DNA from: Wolbachia endosymbiont of Aedes albopictus
GTDB taxonomy: Bacteria > Pseudomonadota > Alphaproteobacteria > Rickettsiales > Anaplasmataceae
DNA length: 64,000 nt
Assembly: GCF_024804185.1 (NCBI RefSeq)
Contig: NZ_CP101657.1
Span: 372,001 to 436,000 of the forward strand
Reading direction: 5' to 3'
This document shows, piece after piece, positions 12,749 to 21,888 of this stretch. The notes under the pieces are model-generated. The model was given only the letters and a program-made list of their open reading frames with translations, was not told the DNA's origin and did not search any database. The stretch's first letter is position 1, and every line of letters begins with the position of its first letter. Made by a program: the position numbers and the translations under genes.

Positions 12749-13444
12749 CTATTCAATATATTTATCCCAAAGTGTATTGTTAATTTTGTCTAACAGTTTC
12801 TTATGTTCATCAATTTCTTCACTATTTGGTGAATGTTCTCTGGGAGTTAGATTACGCACTTTATGCTGAACGAATGTAGAGTTACTGTCCTGATTGCATT
12901 CATTATCAAACAGAAAGGTTTGTAACCCTCCTGTAAGTTCAACATATACCTTTGCAAGCAATTGAGCATCAACTAGTGCTCCGTGCAATTCTCTATTCTC
13001 TAGCGATATATCAAAACGCTTACATAATGCATTCAAAGAAGCAGGTGATCCTACGAATTTTTTCCTCGCAAGAGGTAATGTATCTAGCACTCTATCTGAG
13101 GAAATTAACCTAGCATTCAGCTTGCTTAACTCCATATTAAGGAACTTAACGTCAAATTCAGCGTTGTGAATTATCAAAATATCGTTAGATATGAAGTCAA
13201 GGAATTCAAGTGCAACATCTGAAAATAATGGTTTATCTTCTAAAAATTCTTCACTAATACCGTGAATCTTAAACGAGTGATAAGGTATATCTCTTTCTGG
13301 GTTAAGGTACCGATGGAATACTTTACCTGTTGGAATGCGGTTAATTAATTCCACACACCCTATTTCAATAATTCGATGACCAGATACAATGTCAAGACCT
13401 GTCGTTTCAGTGTCAAGTACTATTTCGCGTAGCTTGCTTTCCAT
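12749..13444 (-). CDS. dnaQ: DNA polymerase III epsilon subunit (3'-5' proofreading exonuclease)
   Basis: DEDDh exonuclease that proofreads for the replicative polymerase. Motifs in the 231-residue protein are Exo I VLDTETTGLD (D11, E13), Exo II IIHNAEFDVKFLNMEL and Exo III HGALVDAQLLAKVY with the catalytic His. After residue about 180 comes a polar tail, expected to contact the alpha subunit. It begins 24 bp after the stop of the Tim44-like gene and is probably co-transcribed with it. Confidence 0.95.
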   Translation of the reverse strand: MESKLREIVLDTETTGLDIVSGHRIIEIGCVELINRIPTGKVFHRYLNPERDIPYHSFKIHGISEEFLEDKPLFSDVALEFLDFISNDILIIHNAEFDVKFLNMELSKLNARLISSDRVLDTLPLARKKFVGSPASLNALCKRFDISLENRELHGALVDAQLLAKVYVELTGGLQTFLFDNECNQDSNSTFVQHKVRNLTPREHSPNSEEIDEHKKLLDKINNTLWDKYIE

Positions 13445-13468
13445 GATTAACTCTAAATAAAACTAATT

Positions 13469-14119
13469 TTACTTATTATTTGTCTTATCATCATTTGTCT
13501 TTTTATAGTTAATAGAAACAAGCAACCAGCTTGGGTCTGATGAATTAACATTTTTTTTGAATTGCCATACATCCCCAACTTTATTAATGGTGGATGTACT
13601 ACCTGATATGATATCCCCTTCATTGTTCTTGACGAAGTTAATTTGCTCTGAAAGGAAATATACTGCAATAAACACTGTGTTTTTTACTAGCTTTATTTCT
13701 AAAATCTTTTGTGAAACGATAGAAACAATTATAGACTCGTGCACCTCTTTACGATGTTTAATCTTCTCTACGAAGTTGTTGTATAAATCTTTATCCAAGA
13801 GAGATTTTAACTGGAACAGATTTCCTTGATTGAAATATTTTATTATTAATTCAAAAGCTATGCTTGAACCTTCTATAAAGTGGGAAATAGAAAAATCTTT
13901 GTTTTTTTTTAATATTTGTTCATAAGTAACTTTTATTGAATTTTCATCATTGCTATCAATGTAACCCTCAATGTTTTCTACTACATCTTCTTTACTTCGG
14001 CTTACATCCAATACACTAGTTAGCTTTTTTAGATTGAGATTGGCTGACCTTCCTAAAGAATTATACAAACGTGAAAAAATGAACGCCGCTAATAAAGTAT
14101 ATATTACAAGCTCTATCAT
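13469..14119 (-). CDS. Tim44-like domain protein
   Basis: A 216-residue protein with an N-terminal membrane segment (about 1-17, MIELVIYTLLAAFIFSRLY), a short polar linker and a C-terminal Tim44/NTF2-like domain. FNQGNLFQLKSLLDKDLYNNFVEKI and the ending VGDVWQFKKNVNSSDPSWLLVSI are typical of the alphaproteobacterial relatives of mitochondrial Tim44. The role in bacteria is not settled; an inner-membrane-linked function is inferred from the anchor. Upstream neighbour of dnaQ, divergent from secB. Confidence 0.88.
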   Translation of the reverse strand: MIELVIYTLLAAFIFSRLYNSLGRSANLNLKKLTSVLDVSRSKEDVVENIEGYIDSNDENSIKVTYEQILKKNKDFSISHFIEGSSIAFELIIKYFNQGNLFQLKSLLDKDLYNNFVEKIKHRKEVHESIIVSIVSQKILEIKLVKNTVFIAVYFLSEQINFVKNNEGDIISGSTSTINKVGDVWQFKKNVNSSDPSWLLVSINYKKTNDDKTNNK

Positions 14120-14283
14120 AGTAACTCAACTCCTTGGCATATAAAGTATCCGAACATTATTAATTATTAATGAAAATATGTTTTTCATATCAACTTATAA
14201 TCAGGTTTGCTATTCGTTTCTAAATGAATATATTATATAAGAAAGTATTAAATATCTCAACTTAATTAAAGGAGACATAAGAA

Positions 14284-14787
14284 ATGCCACAACAAAAAAT
14301 GAGAATTCACGGTCAATATGTTAAAGATCTATCGTTTGAGAATCCGAATTCGCCATTCCTTTCTTCAAATAAAGCTCCCGATATCAATGTAATGGTTAAT
14401 ATCAATTCAGCGAAATTAGAAGGAATGGAAAACAAAGAAAGAGTAAATGAAGAAAAGCCTTTTCATGAAATTACCTTGCATATAGAAGCCAAGGCAACGG
14501 TAAAAGACGAGAACATGAACGATAGCGTTGCTTTCATTTGCGAGGTAAAGTATTGTGGCATTTTTTCAATAGAAAATTTTAAAGAGTTGAGTGAGGAAGA
14601 GATAAGACAAGCTTTGTTTATTGGCGGACCTACTTTTCTTTTCCCTTTTGCAAGAGAAATAATTGCAAGAGTTACAAGTAGTGGTGGATTTCCCCCACTA
14701 ATGCTAGATCCTATAGATTTTGAAACTATGTACGAGCAGCAAAGTCAACAAAAAAGAAGTAACGGTAGTAATTCCAATTTTAACTAA
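14284..14787 (+). CDS. secB: Protein-export chaperone SecB
   Basis: Tetrameric cytoplasmic chaperone that holds preproteins unfolded and hands them to SecA. The 167-residue product fits alphaproteobacterial SecB: YVKDLSFENPNSP near the N terminus, LHIEAKATVKDENMNDSVAFICEVKYCGIF in the core, and FPFAREIIARVTSSGGFPPLMLDPIDFETMY in the second half. The C terminus is a polar Gln/Ser/Asn tail. A strong Shine-Dalgarno (AAAGGAG) lies 9 nt before the ATG. Confidence 0.96.
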   Translation: MPQQKMRIHGQYVKDLSFENPNSPFLSSNKAPDINVMVNINSAKLEGMENKERVNEEKPFHEITLHIEAKATVKDENMNDSVAFICEVKYCGIFSIENFKELSEEEIRQALFIGGPTFLFPFAREIIARVTSSGGFPPLMLDPIDFETMYEQQSQQKRSNGSNSNFN

Positions 14788-15370
14788 TATAGTGTAATAT
14801 ATAGCTGAAGATAGCTGTGCTACTGAGGTACCAAAGGAGGAAGTATCTGAAATGAAGCAGAATATGCGTAATAATTTTGAATGTGATCTATATATTCAGT
14901 TGTCATCCAGGTGCAAATTATTCTTGTCATCCCAGTGCGTGACACTGGGATCTAGTTCACAACTGTACGAACGTTGCAATGTGACACGATGTTGCATAAT
15001 AAATGATGTCATTCCAGTGCGTGATACTGGAATCCAGTTCTTATTATACAGCTATCTGGTGTACTTATTTAAAATTAAGTTTTCTGGATCTCAGTGCCAA
15101 AGCACTGGGATGACACCCTTCCTGGCGGAGATTATTCTAAAATCACAATGTTCGTACAGTTGTGGATCCAGTTTCGTTGTTCAATTTCATCAAAAGTGTT
15201 GTATAGCGTGCTTATTTGCAATCAAATTTTCTGGATCCCAGTGTCTGGGCACTGGGATGACATTGGTAGTTATGCTTACTCTACTGCAACACGGGACGTT
15301 CGTACAGTTGTGTGTCACGCGCTGGAATGACATCATTAGTTGATTTTTCACTTAAAAATGGTTATGCAGG
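14788..15370. other. Repeat-filled spacer between secB and acnA
   Basis: No real gene. A frame of 163 codons starting near 14852 consists of class 2 palindromes translated in series and has no family similarity. Also present are three copies of the CACAACTGTACGAACGTTG motif (14958-14978, and inverted at 15146-15165 and 15295-15314). Confidence 0.75.
14900..15332. repeat. Class 2 palindrome array
   Basis: Multiple units of the type GTCATCCCAGTGCGTGACAC-TGGGAT and CTGGATCCCAGTGTCTGGG-CACTGGGATGAC. Each is a hairpin with a CCCAGTG/CACTGGG or TTCCAGT/ACTGGAA stem and a 5-6 nt loop, ending in an ATGAC tag. Pairs of units are set head to head about 60-100 bp apart. The arrangement matches the palindromic elements reported in Wolbachia. 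Confidence 0.88.
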
Positions 15371-17953
15371 ATGAATAATTCTTTAAACGCAAAAACGACT
15401 TTAAACATTGACGGGAAGTCATACAACTATTTTAGCCTAAGTAGTGCTAGTGAATTTTTAGGAATAGATGTAACTAAATTGCCCTGCTCACTTAAGCTTC
15501 TGCTTGAAAATTTATTGCGCAATGAAGATGGAGTAAACGTAAAGCTGGATGATATAAAAATACTAGCAAGTTGCGTTAATAAACACGCTAATCATGAAAT
15601 TAGCTACAAGCCAGCAAGGGTGTTGATGCAAGATTTTACAGGGGTTCCTGCTGTCGTCGATTTAGCTTCTATGCGGAGTTATGTCAAGAAAAATGGAGGC
15701 GATCCAAGCAGCATAAATCCGTCTGTGCCCGTTGATCTTGTGATCGACCATTCTGTTCAAGTAGATAGTTATGGAAGTGTTTCCGCATTCAGTAAGAATG
15801 TTGAGCTAGAAGTAAAAAGAAATTTGGAGAGATATCAATTCTTAAAGTGGGGAGAATCATCCTTCACAAATTTTAGAGTAGTACCGCCAGGTACTGGAAT
15901 TTGCCACCAAGTGAATCTTGAGTATTTAGCGCAAGTTGTATGTAATAAGGATGGGGTTTTGTATCCTGATACTTTGGTTGGTACGGATAGCCATACTACG
16001 ATGATTAACGGGTTATCAGTCCTTGGTTGGGGTGTTGGAGGCATAGAAGCTGAGTCTGTGATGCTTGGTCAACCAATTAGTATGGTGATTCCAGAAGTAG
16101 TTGGATTTAAATTGATTGGCAGACTGCCGGAAGGAGTAACTGCGACTGATTTAGTGCTGACAGTTACCAATATCCTCAGAACAAAGGGTGTTGTTGGTAA
16201 GTTTGTAGAATTTTATGGTGATGGTTTAGATTATTTATCTTTGGCAGATAGGGCAACTATAGCAAACATGGCCCCAGAGTATGGCGCAACTTGTGGATTT
16301 TTTCCAATTGATCAGAAAACGCTAGATTATTTAAGCTTAACCGGAAGGCCAGAAAAGCTAGTTGAGGCTTATGCGAAAGAGCAAGGATTGTGGCGTGGCA
16401 ATAATGAGTTAGCATTTTTTGACACACTAGAGCTTGATTTATCAAGCGTGAAGCCAGTAATGGCTGGTCCCAAAAGACCACAAGATAAGGTTTTTCTTTC
16501 ACAAGTGGCAGAGTCTTTTTCTAAATCATTTTCAGTTAACGAATCAAAGGAAAGTGATAAGCTTCAAGATGGAAGTGTAGTTATTGCAGCAATAACAAGC
16601 TGCACTAACACCTCAAATCCAAGTGTAATGATTGCTGCAGGTCTTGTAGCTCGTAATGCAATTAAACTTGGATTAAAATCAAAGCCTTGGGTCAAAACTT
16701 CTCTTGCTCCAGGGTCACAAGTTGTAACAGAATATTTAGAAAAGTCTGGATTGCAGGTAGATCTAAATGCTTTGGGTTTTAATCTAGTTGGATATGGTTG
16801 CACAACTTGCATTGGGAATTCTGGTCCACTTAATAAAGATATAGAAGATGGCATTAAAAACAAAAATTTAACTGTTGCTGCAGTTTTATCTGGTAATCGT
16901 AATTTCGAGGGGAGAATTCATCCTTCAGTCAAAGCTAATTACTTAGCCTCTCCGCCGCTTGTTGTTGTTTATGCACTTGCAGGCACTGTACGAATTGACC
17001 TGACAAAAGATCCTATATGCAAAGATAAGAATGGAAGTGACGTATACCTCAAGGATATATGGCCAACAAACAATGAAATCGAAGATTGTGTTAAAAATGT
17101 GGTAACAGGTGAGATGTTTATACAAAAGTATAAGGATGTTTTTTCTGGTGATATACATTGGCAAAAGATAAAGTGTGAAAAAAGTGAAATCTATAATTGG
17201 GATGCAAACAGCACTTACATACAAGATCCGCCCTATTTTGATAATTTATCACCTAAAAATAATAAAATCGATATAAAAGGTGCACAAATATTGGCAATGT
17301 TTGGCGATAGCGTAACCACTGATCACATTTCCCCTGCTGGAAATATTGCCTCAAGTAGTCCTGCAGGTATATATTTAAAAAATCTTGGAATTGAGCCACA
17401 GGACTTTAATTCGTATGGGTCTCGTCGTGGTAACCACAATGTAATGATGCGTGGGACTTTTGCTAACATTAGAATAAAAAATGAAATGGTAAGCATCGAA
17501 GGCGGCTATACAAAATATATTCCTTCTCAAGAAACTATGTCAATTTTTGATGCAGCAATGCGCTACAAAGAAAGTAATGTTCCTCTCATCATTGTGGCAG
17601 GAAAGGAGTATGGCACAGGTTCAAGTAGGGATTGGGCAGCAAAAGGTACTTTATTGTTGGGGATTAAAGTTGTGATTGCAGAAAGCTTTGAGCGTATACA
17701 TAGGTCTAACTTAGTCGGTATGGGTGTTCTTCCACTTATATTCCAAAATGGAATAACCAGAAAGATATTTGATGGTAGTGAGATAATAAGCATAAAAGGT
17801 GAAATAGTGCCAAGTAGAAATTTAGAATGTATCATCAAAAGAAAGGATAGTTCTGAACAATCAATTCAACTCAAATGCTGTGTACAAACTGCAACTGAGG
17901 TTAAATACTTGATGGATGGTGGAGTATTGAGCTACATACTTTTCTTGACTTAG
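15371..17953 (+). CDS. acnA: Aconitate hydratase A
   Basis: Isomerises citrate and isocitrate in the TCA cycle with a [4Fe-4S] cluster. The 860-residue protein has the IRP1/AcnA layout. The cluster ligands are the Cys of ITSCTNTSNPSVMIAAG and the CxxC of GYGCTTCIGNSGPL. Substrate motifs include GTDSHTTMINGLSVLGWGVG and the swivel-domain GTGSSRDWAAKGT. The C terminus (MDGGVLSYILFLT) is slightly different from common AcnA ends but the length is normal. Start is ATG 15371; upstream ATGs are out of frame. With gltA and mdh it gives the window three TCA-cycle enzymes. Confidence 0.97.
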   Translation: MNNSLNAKTTLNIDGKSYNYFSLSSASEFLGIDVTKLPCSLKLLLENLLRNEDGVNVKLDDIKILASCVNKHANHEISYKPARVLMQDFTGVPAVVDLASMRSYVKKNGGDPSSINPSVPVDLVIDHSVQVDSYGSVSAFSKNVELEVKRNLERYQFLKWGESSFTNFRVVPPGTGICHQVNLEYLAQVVCNKDGVLYPDTLVGTDSHTTMINGLSVLGWGVGGIEAESVMLGQPISMVIPEVVGFKLIGRLPEGVTATDLVLTVTNILRTKGVVGKFVEFYGDGLDYLSLADRATIANMAPEYGATCGFFPIDQKTLDYLSLTGRPEKLVEAYAKEQGLWRGNNELAFFDTLELDLSSVKPVMAGPKRPQDKVFLSQVAESFSKSFSVNESKESDKLQDGSVVIAAITSCTNTSNPSVMIAAGLVARNAIKLGLKSKPWVKTSLAPGSQVVTEYLEKSGLQVDLNALGFNLVGYGCTTCIGNSGPLNKDIEDGIKNKNLTVAAVLSGNRNFEGRIHPSVKANYLASPPLVVVYALAGTVRIDLTKDPICKDKNGSDVYLKDIWPTNNEIEDCVKNVVTGEMFIQKYKDVFSGDIHWQKIKCEKSEIYNWDANSTYIQDPPYFDNLSPKNNKIDIKGAQILAMFGDSVTTDHISPAGNIASSSPAGIYLKNLGIEPQDFNSYGSRRGNHNVMMRGTFANIRIKNEMVSIEGGYTKYIPSQETMSIFDAAMRYKESNVPLIIVAGKEYGTGSSRDWAAKGTLLLGIKVVIAESFERIHRSNLVGMGVLPLIFQNGITRKIFDGSEIISIKGEIVPSRNLECIIKRKDSSEQSIQLKCCVQTATEVKYLMDGGVLSYILFLT

Positions 17954-18033
17954 TAAAGTTAAGTAAGTACTAGACTTCTTTTAGCCAGCCCTAACCTTTT
18001 ATAAATAATAATTTATTCTACGCGAAGTTATGA

Positions 18034-18060
18034 TATAATTTTACCTTACATATAGTAAGG
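18034..18060 (+). promoter_or_regulatory. Candidate putA promoter with operator-like dyad
   Basis: TATAAT at 18034-18039 is followed 4 nt later by a perfect inverted repeat CCTTAC-atata-GTAAGG (18044-18060), and putA starts at 18078. The dyad therefore sits across the expected transcription start, where a repressor could act. The -35 region is weak. No regulator can be assigned. Confidence 0.4.
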
Positions 18061-18077
18061 GTGTTTTATAGATAATT

Positions 18078-21000
18078 ATGATTACCTCTATACAAGAACC
18101 TAACGAATTGAGAAAACGTTTACAAGGATTTTATCGTACTGATGAAAAGAGTTATATACGTTATCTTGTAGAAAAAGCAGAGCTTTCAGCCGATTCAAAA
18201 AGTAGAATTTATAATATTGCAAAACAAGTTATTGAAAAAATCAAACACAATAAATTAAGTATTGTAGATTCCTTTATGCAGCAATACTCGCTTTCCAATG
18301 ATGAAGGAATAGCATTGATGTGCCTTGCTGAATCGCTACTTAGAATACCAGATGATTATACAATAGACGAAATAATCAAAGATAAAATTGCCAATCAGGA
18401 ATGGAATAAATATTTAGGGCACTCTTCTTCGTTGTTTGTCAATGCTTCCACATGGAGCTTGATGATAGGTAGCAGCATATTAAGAGATAATGAAGGCGAT
18501 TCGAAGTTCTATTACGCAATTTCTAAGTTACTTAAGAATTTAGGAGAACCGATCATTCGCAAAGCAGTAAAACAAGCAATGTCTATGCTTGGTAATCATT
18601 TTGTTGTTGGAGAAACCATAGAAGAAGCTTTAAGGTATGCAAAACTAGATGACAATAGTAAGTTTTTATACTCTTTTGATATGCTTGGCGAAGCTGCTCA
18701 CACAGCTGAAGATGCAGAAGAGTATTTTAATTCATACATGTACTCAATAAAGGCTATAGGTGAATCCGCTGAAATAAATGATTGTTTTAAATCGCATGGA
18801 ATTTCAATCAAATTGTCTGCGTTACATCCACGTTATGAATTTGGTCAATTCGATAATATAGCTGAAGAGTTGAGAGCTAAACTGCTAGAGCTTTGTCATG
18901 AAGCAAAAAAATACAACATTTCATTATGCATAGATGCAGAAGAAACAGAAAGGCTTGAAATGTCCTTAATCTTGTTTGAACAATTACGGCTTGATGAATC
19001 ACTTTCTGAGTGGGAAGGGCTTGGCTTGGCTGTACAAGCATATCAAAAACGTGCTTTGTCTGTTCTTGACTTTGTAGAGGATGTTGCTATTCGATCAAAT
19101 CATAAAATTATGGTCCGACTTGTAAAAGGTGCATATTGGGATTCAGAAATCAAGCGTACGCAAGAATTCGGATTAAATGATTACTCAGTATTTACAAGAA
19201 AAAGCTATACTGACGTATCTTACCTCGCGTGCGCACAGAAACTTTTGAGTAAACCAAACAGCTTTTACCCATGCTTTGGAACTCATAACGCCTATACTTT
19301 TGCTTCTATCATGGAGCTTGCTGATAAAAATCATCCTGGATTTGAATTTCAACGTTTACATGGCATGGCAAAAGACTTATATGATTATGCAATGTCAGAG
19401 CTTGCAACAAATGTTAGCTGTCGTGTCTACGCACCAGTTGGTAAACATAGTGACTTGTTGCCTTATCTTATAAGACGCCTTCTTGAAAATGGAGCTAATA
19501 GTTCGTTTGTTAATCAAATAAATGATTCTAACATTAAAATTGATGAGTTAATTTCAGATCCACTGGAAAAAGCTATAAGTTTCAATTATGAATCTCATCC
19601 AGGCATTCCATTACCACAAGATATTTTGGGACCAGAAAGAAAAAATTCTTTGGGAATGGATATTAGTGACTCGGTGATAGTCTCACAATTTGCAGATGAT
19701 ATAAAGAGCTTTAGTGAAAAAAAATGGCAAGTTGGGCCAATAATTGACGGACAGTCACTTTTTGATGATGCCAAATTTACTGAAGTGGTGAATCCTGCAC
19801 ATTTAGAAAATGTAATTGGAGAAGTGTCAAATACAACAAGTGTTCAAGCTTTAAACGCTCTTGAAATAGCACATAATGCTTTTACTGAATGGCAGAATGT
19901 TTCAGCAGAAAAGCGCGCTAAATGCCTTGAAAAAGCTGCAGATTTGCTTGAAGAAAGGATGAAAGAGTTGATTTACATTCTGATCGTAGAAGCAGGAAAA
20001 ATTTTATCTGATGCAATAGCGGAAGTAAGAGAGGCAGTAGATTTCTTACGTTACTACGCAACGATAGCAAAAAATGAACTGAGCGACTGGAAAAAATTGC
20101 CAGGGCCAACAGGTGAAGATAACTTCATCTTTTTTGAAGGTAGGGGAGTTTTCCTGTGTATATCACCGTGGAATTTTCCACTTGCTATCTTCATTGGGCA
20201 GGTTTCAGCTGCACTTGCATCAGGTAATGCAGTGCTGGCAAAACCGGCAGAGCAAACGCCGATTATTGCCTACGAAGCTGTTAAGATACTACATGAAGCT
20301 GGGATACCAAAAAATGTGTTACACCTCATTCCTGGGAATGGTAGATATTTAGGCAAAATATTAGTTCCAGACAATAGAATTGCTGGAGTAGCTTTTACTG
20401 GCTCAACACAAACTGCTCAAATAATTAATAAAATGCTTGCAGATAGGGATGGGCCTATTGTGCCGCTTATTGCTGAAACAGGAGGGCTCAATGCTATGAT
20501 TGTTGATAGCTCCGCTCTCTTAGAGCAAGTGACTACAGATGTTGTACTTTCTGCGTTTCGCAGTGCCGGCCAACGCTGTTCTGCACTTAGAGTGCTGTTT
20601 ATTCAAGAGGACATAGCAGAGAAGCAGATAAAAATGATATGTGGTGCAGTGCAGGAGCTAAAGATTGGTGATCCAATGCACTTAAGTACCGATATTGGGC
20701 CAATAATTGACAAAACGTCTCTCGATGTGCTGATCCAACATACGCAAAAAATGTCAGAGGACGAAGATTCAAATCTGTTATTTAAAGTACCCATGGATAC
20801 AAATTCTCATAATGGTTATTTCTTTCCTCCATATATTTATGAGATACAAAAAATTTCGCAATTAAAGCAAGAAGTATTTGGGCCTATTTTGCATATCATA
20901 CGTTTTAACAAGTCACAATTAAATGAAGTTATAAGTGATATAAACAATACAGGATATGGGCTTACATTTTCTTTGCAGAGCCGTATACAAAATCAGATCG

Positions 21001-21218
21001 ATTTAATAAGCAAAAAAATATCAGTTGGAAATGTCTACATCAACCGTAACCAGATAGGTGCAGCAGTTGGGATACAACCATTTGGTGGTAGAGGACTATC
21101 TGGCACTGGGCCAAAAGCTGGTGGTCCTCATTATTTACAGCGTTTTTCTACAGAAAAAGTTGTAAGTGTTAACACTACAGCATTCGGTGGTAACACAACA
21201 CTTATGTGTTTGGATTAA
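18078..21218 (+). CDS. putA: Bifunctional proline dehydrogenase / P5C dehydrogenase
   Basis: Oxidises proline to glutamate in two steps, feeding electrons to quinone (FAD-dependent first half) and making NADH (second half). The 1046-residue protein lacks the N-terminal ribbon-helix-helix DNA-binding domain found in the longer E. coli PutA. It has the proline dehydrogenase barrel at about 150-470 (FDMLGEAAHT, VRLVKGAYWDSEIKR, FGTHNAYT, FQRLHGMA) and the aldehyde dehydrogenase domain from about 540. The catalytic residues there are visible: Glu of AETGGLNAM and Cys of RSAGQRCSALR. FGGRGLSGTGPKAGGPHYL marks the end. Amino acids are a main carbon source for Wolbachia, so this is a central catabolic gene. 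Confidence 0.96.
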   Translation: MITSIQEPNELRKRLQGFYRTDEKSYIRYLVEKAELSADSKSRIYNIAKQVIEKIKHNKLSIVDSFMQQYSLSNDEGIALMCLAESLLRIPDDYTIDEIIKDKIANQEWNKYLGHSSSLFVNASTWSLMIGSSILRDNEGDSKFYYAISKLLKNLGEPIIRKAVKQAMSMLGNHFVVGETIEEALRYAKLDDNSKFLYSFDMLGEAAHTAEDAEEYFNSYMYSIKAIGESAEINDCFKSHGISIKLSALHPRYEFGQFDNIAEELRAKLLELCHEAKKYNISLCIDAEETERLEMSLILFEQLRLDESLSEWEGLGLAVQAYQKRALSVLDFVEDVAIRSNHKIMVRLVKGAYWDSEIKRTQEFGLNDYSVFTRKSYTDVSYLACAQKLLSKPNSFYPCFGTHNAYTFASIMELADKNHPGFEFQRLHGMAKDLYDYAMSELATNVSCRVYAPVGKHSDLLPYLIRRLLENGANSSFVNQINDSNIKIDELISDPLEKAISFNYESHPGIPLPQDILGPERKNSLGMDISDSVIVSQFADDIKSFSEKKWQVGPIIDGQSLFDDAKFTEVVNPAHLENVIGEVSNTTSVQALNALEIAHNAFTEWQNVSAEKRAKCLEKAADLLEERMKELIYILIVEAGKILSDAIAEVREAVDFLRYYATIAKNELSDWKKLPGPTGEDNFIFFEGRGVFLCISPWNFPLAIFIGQVSAALASGNAVLAKPAEQTPIIAYEAVKILHEAGIPKNVLHLIPGNGRYLGKILVPDNRIAGVAFTGSTQTAQIINKMLADRDGPIVPLIAETGGLNAMIVDSSALLEQVTTDVVLSAFRSAGQRCSALRVLFIQEDIAEKQIKMICGAVQELKIGDPMHLSTDIGPIIDKTSLDVLIQHTQKMSEDEDSNLLFKVPMDTNSHNGYFFPPYIYEIQKISQLKQEVFGPILHIIRFNKSQLNEVISDINNTGYGLTFSLQSRIQNQIDLISKKISVGNVYINRNQIGAAVGIQPFGGRGLSGTGPKAGGPHYLQRFSTEKVVSVNTTAFGGNTTLMCLD

Positions 21219-21255
21219 TTTGCGGGCCATAATTTTTCTCCTATCTTACCTACAC

Positions 21256-21417
21256 CGTCATACCGTGATTTATTCACGGTATCTCATCCGCTAACAAGAG
21301 ATCCCGCTGCGGGATGACGAATTGCTTAACCGTCATTCCACCGCAAACCGTTATACCGTCACGAACCGTCATGCCGCCGCGGTATCTCTTAGCCGCTAAC
21401 AAGTAGCGGGATGACGG
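21256..21417. repeat. Class 1 palindromes
   Basis: Includes ATACCGTGA-tttat-TCACGGTAT, GATCCCGC-TGCGGGATG and CCGCTAAC-AAGTAGCGG hairpins, each tagged by CGTCAT or ATGACG. The last unit runs straight into the tail end of dispersed element copy B. Confidence 0.88.
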
Positions 21418-21746
21418 TTGTCGTTTAGCTACAAACATTAAGAAATTTACCAAACGAAAAAAAAGGCAAAAGAAGCCCCGTGGTGCGAGTTTTGACTCTA
21501 TATTACTGTAAGTGGCGCTGTAATAATGTGCTAACGCTTAAAATAAGCGCGATTTGGCTGAATGTAGAAAAAATAAAAAAGACATGCAGCCGCTATAATT
21601 TTATGTAATCCGCCAATAAATACTCTGAGTTTTTTACTGAATTTTGTCATTGAGCCTGCAGGTCAAAAACAAGTTTTGAGTCATAAATACCCTTAACACT
21701 ACAATAAGGGACCTGGTGAGGCTTGTCAAGTAAGTTTTTTCGTTTC
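21418..21746 (-). repeat. Dispersed ~330-bp element, copy B
   Basis: Reads on the minus strand. The -35 is TTGACA (complement at 21724-21729), the spacer is 17 nt and the -10 is TATTGT (complement at 21701-21706). CCCTTATTG...TTAAGGG surrounds the -10. The outer end shows GAAACGAAAAAACTTAC. In this copy the antisense frame is broken by a TAA after eight codons, evidence against protein coding. Confidence 0.9.
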
Positions 21747-21838
21747 ATCCAACGCGCTGCCAAAAGTTTGTTATGCAAGAGATCTCATAAATTGGGTGTC
21801 ATAATAACTACACCCACATTAATTTTGGTGTACGTAAC

Positions 21839-21867
21839 CTTGAAAGATCGTGATTCAATACTTAAAT
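21839..21867 (+). promoter_or_regulatory. Candidate sigma32 promoter of htpG
   Basis: CTTGAAA at 21839-21845 equals the -35 consensus of RpoH promoters. A 15-nt spacer and CTTAAAT at 21861-21867 follow; the -10 is less C-rich than the E. coli consensus CCCCAT. Placement about 20 bp before the htpG start, a classical heat-shock gene, supports the call. Confidence 0.4.
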
Positions 21868-21888
21868 TATTAGGTTAGTAGGCAAATA

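Larger units (their letters stand above)
21219..21888. other. Spacer between putA and htpG
   Basis: No gene. It holds class 1 palindromes (21256-21417), the dispersed element copy B (21418-21746), a copy of the TTATGCAAGARGTCT motif (21772-21786), and a candidate heat-shock promoter for htpG. Confidence 0.8.

Noticed and set aside
14852-15343. 163-codon frame between secB and acnA
   Set aside because: It is a translation through class 2 palindromes with no similarity to a family and odd composition.
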